A model generated the notes under the pieces. It was given only the letters and a program-made list of their open reading frames with translations. It did no database searches and was not told the DNA's origin. 64,000 nucleotides of DNA from Panopea generosa (taxonomy: Eukaryota > Mollusca > Bivalvia > Adapedonta > Hiatellidae). Of the stretch, positions 62,547-64,000 are shown one piece after another. Numbering within the stretch: position 1 is the first letter of the stretch; every line of letters begins with the position of its first letter. The translations under genes were made by a program, and so were the position numbers. Location of the stretch: contig CM055901.1 in NCBI GenBank assembly GCA_029582155.1, forward strand, positions 26,982,152-27,046,151. The letters are read 5' to 3'.

Positions 62547-64000
62547 TTATGCCCATACATTATACCTATAGTGTTATGTTTACCTCATGCCCGCACATTC
62601 CGCATAGTGTTGTGTATACCTTATGCCCGTACATTCCGCATATAGTGTTATTTGTACCTTATGCCCGTACATTCTGCCTATAGTGTTATGTATACCTTTA
62701 TCCCGTACATTCCGCCTAAAGTGTTATGTTTACCTTATGCCCTTACGTTCTGCCTATAGTATTATGCTTACCTTATGCCCGTACATTCCGCATATAGTGT
62801 TATGTGTACCTTATGCCCGTACGTTCCGCCTATAGTGTTTTGTTTACCATATGCCCGTATATTCCACCTATAGTGTTATGTTTATCTTATGCCCGTATAT
62901 TCGACATATAGTGTTATATGTACCTCATGCCCGTATGTTCCGCCTATAGTGTTATATTTACCTCATACCCGTACATTCCGCCTAAAGTGTTATATGTACC
63001 TTATGTCAATACATTCTACCTATAGTGTTTTGTTTAACTTATGCCCTTTTATTCCGCCTATAGTGTTATGAATACCTCATGCCCGTTCATTCCGCCTATT
63101 GTGTTTACATTATGCCCTTACATTCTGCCTATATTGTTATGTGTACCTCATGCCCGTACATTCCGCCTATAGTGTTATGTATACCTTTTGCTCGCACATT
63201 CCGCCTATAGTGTTATGTTTACCTTATGCCCGTACAGTCTGCCTATAGTGTTATGTGTACCTTATGCCCGGACATTCCGCCTATAGTGTTATGTGTACCT
63301 TATGCCCTTACGTTCCGCCTATAGTGTTATGTTTACCTTATGCCCGTACATTCTGCCTATAGTGTTATGTATACCTTATGCCCGTACATTCCGCCTATAG
63401 TGTTGTGTTTACCTTATGCCCGTACATTCAGCCTATAGTGTTATGTATATATTATGCCCTTACGTTTCGCCTATAGTGTTATGTTTACCTTATGCCCGTA
63501 CTTTCTTCCTATAATGTTATGTATACCTTATGCCCTTACGTTCCGCCTATAGCGTTATGTTTACCTTATGCTCGTACATTCCGCCTATAGTGTTATGTAT
63601 ACCATATGCCCGTACATTCCTCATATAGTGTTATGTGTACCTTATGCCCCCCGTACGTTCCGCCTATAGTGTTATGTTTACTTTATGCGCGTATATTCCG
63701 CCTATAGTGTTATGTTTACCTTATGCCCGTACATTCCGCATATAGTGTCATGTTTACCTTATGCCCGTACTTTCCGCCTAAAGTGTTATGTTTACCTAAT
63801 GCCCGTATATTCCACCGATAGTGTTATGTTTACCTAATGCTCGTATATTCCACATAAAGTGTTATGTTTACCTAATGCCCGTACATTCCGCCGACATGTT
63901 ATGTTTACCTTATGCCCGTATATTCCGCATATAGTGCTATGTGTACCTCATGCCTGTATGTTCCGCCTATAGTGTTATGTGTACCTCATGTCCATACATT
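62547..64000. repeat. 38-bp minisatellite, ~38 copies, cut by window end
   Basis: The unit reads TATGCCCGTACATTCCGCCT plus ATAGTGTTATGTTTACCT. Copies differ mainly at GTTTACC/GTGTACC/GTATACC and CGTACATT/CTTACGTT. The first copies (to about 62640) are degenerate or shortened, the usual look of an array edge. The array continues past the right end of the window. Short open frames over it are shadows. Confidence 0.95.

Overview
The window is AT-rich (roughly one-third GC by eye), non-coding animal genomic DNA. It shows no operons, ribosome binding sites or long intact host genes. It is dominated by tandem minisatellites, microsatellites and broken transposable elements. The best organism guess is a marine or freshwater invertebrate, most likely a bivalve mollusc. 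That rests on inference: a CR1/L2-like LINE whose ORF1 carries a GDS-type hydrolase domain and a CCHC knuckle, several Tc1/mariner relics, tRNA-headed SINE-like pieces, and a decayed member of a dispersed invertebrate gene family. No host exon could be supported.

Layout. 1-335: C-terminal relic of a LINE ORF2. 729-3172: 43-bp minisatellite. 3173-5054: unique DNA with a pseudo-tRNA and three decayed copies of a longer repeat. 5055-7183: 60-bp minisatellite, with a detached block at 7863-8090. 9285-9430: second LINE C-terminal relic, minus strand. 10650-11438: internally deleted mariner element. 12702-19392: 52-bp satellite split by a 1.94-kb insertion (14641-16582) flanked by TTAA; its right part has a nine-monomer higher-order repeat. 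20299-20367: C-rich tract. 21290-22465: pseudogene of a dispersed invertebrate gene family. 23925-25720: repeats carrying TGACGTCA palindromes, then a promoter-like stretch. 26700-26900: tRNA-headed SINE-like unit. 27550-31785: 24-bp minisatellite split by a broken Tc1-like element. 32390-32450: another tRNA-like head. 35250-35418: short TA-flanked MITE. 38129-38374: 41-bp repeats in an ABBABB order. 39129-42095: diverged duplication, with a near-perfect hairpin between the copies. 42822-44182: Tc1-like element with both ends but a dead transposase. 45953-46268: 28-bp repeats. 46290-51090: nearly full-length dead LINE ending in a CTTA/CTTG microsatellite. 51090-62540: unique AT-rich DNA with AT and GT microsatellites. 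62547-64000: 38-bp minisatellite running off the end.

No set of genes here works together. The content is a record of array expansion and transposon invasion. The most informative points are two transposon insertions inside tandem arrays, where the repeat register lets the empty site be reconstructed; the higher-order structure in the 52-bp and 24-bp arrays; the cluster of five TGACGTCA sites; and the 28-bp-stem hairpin.
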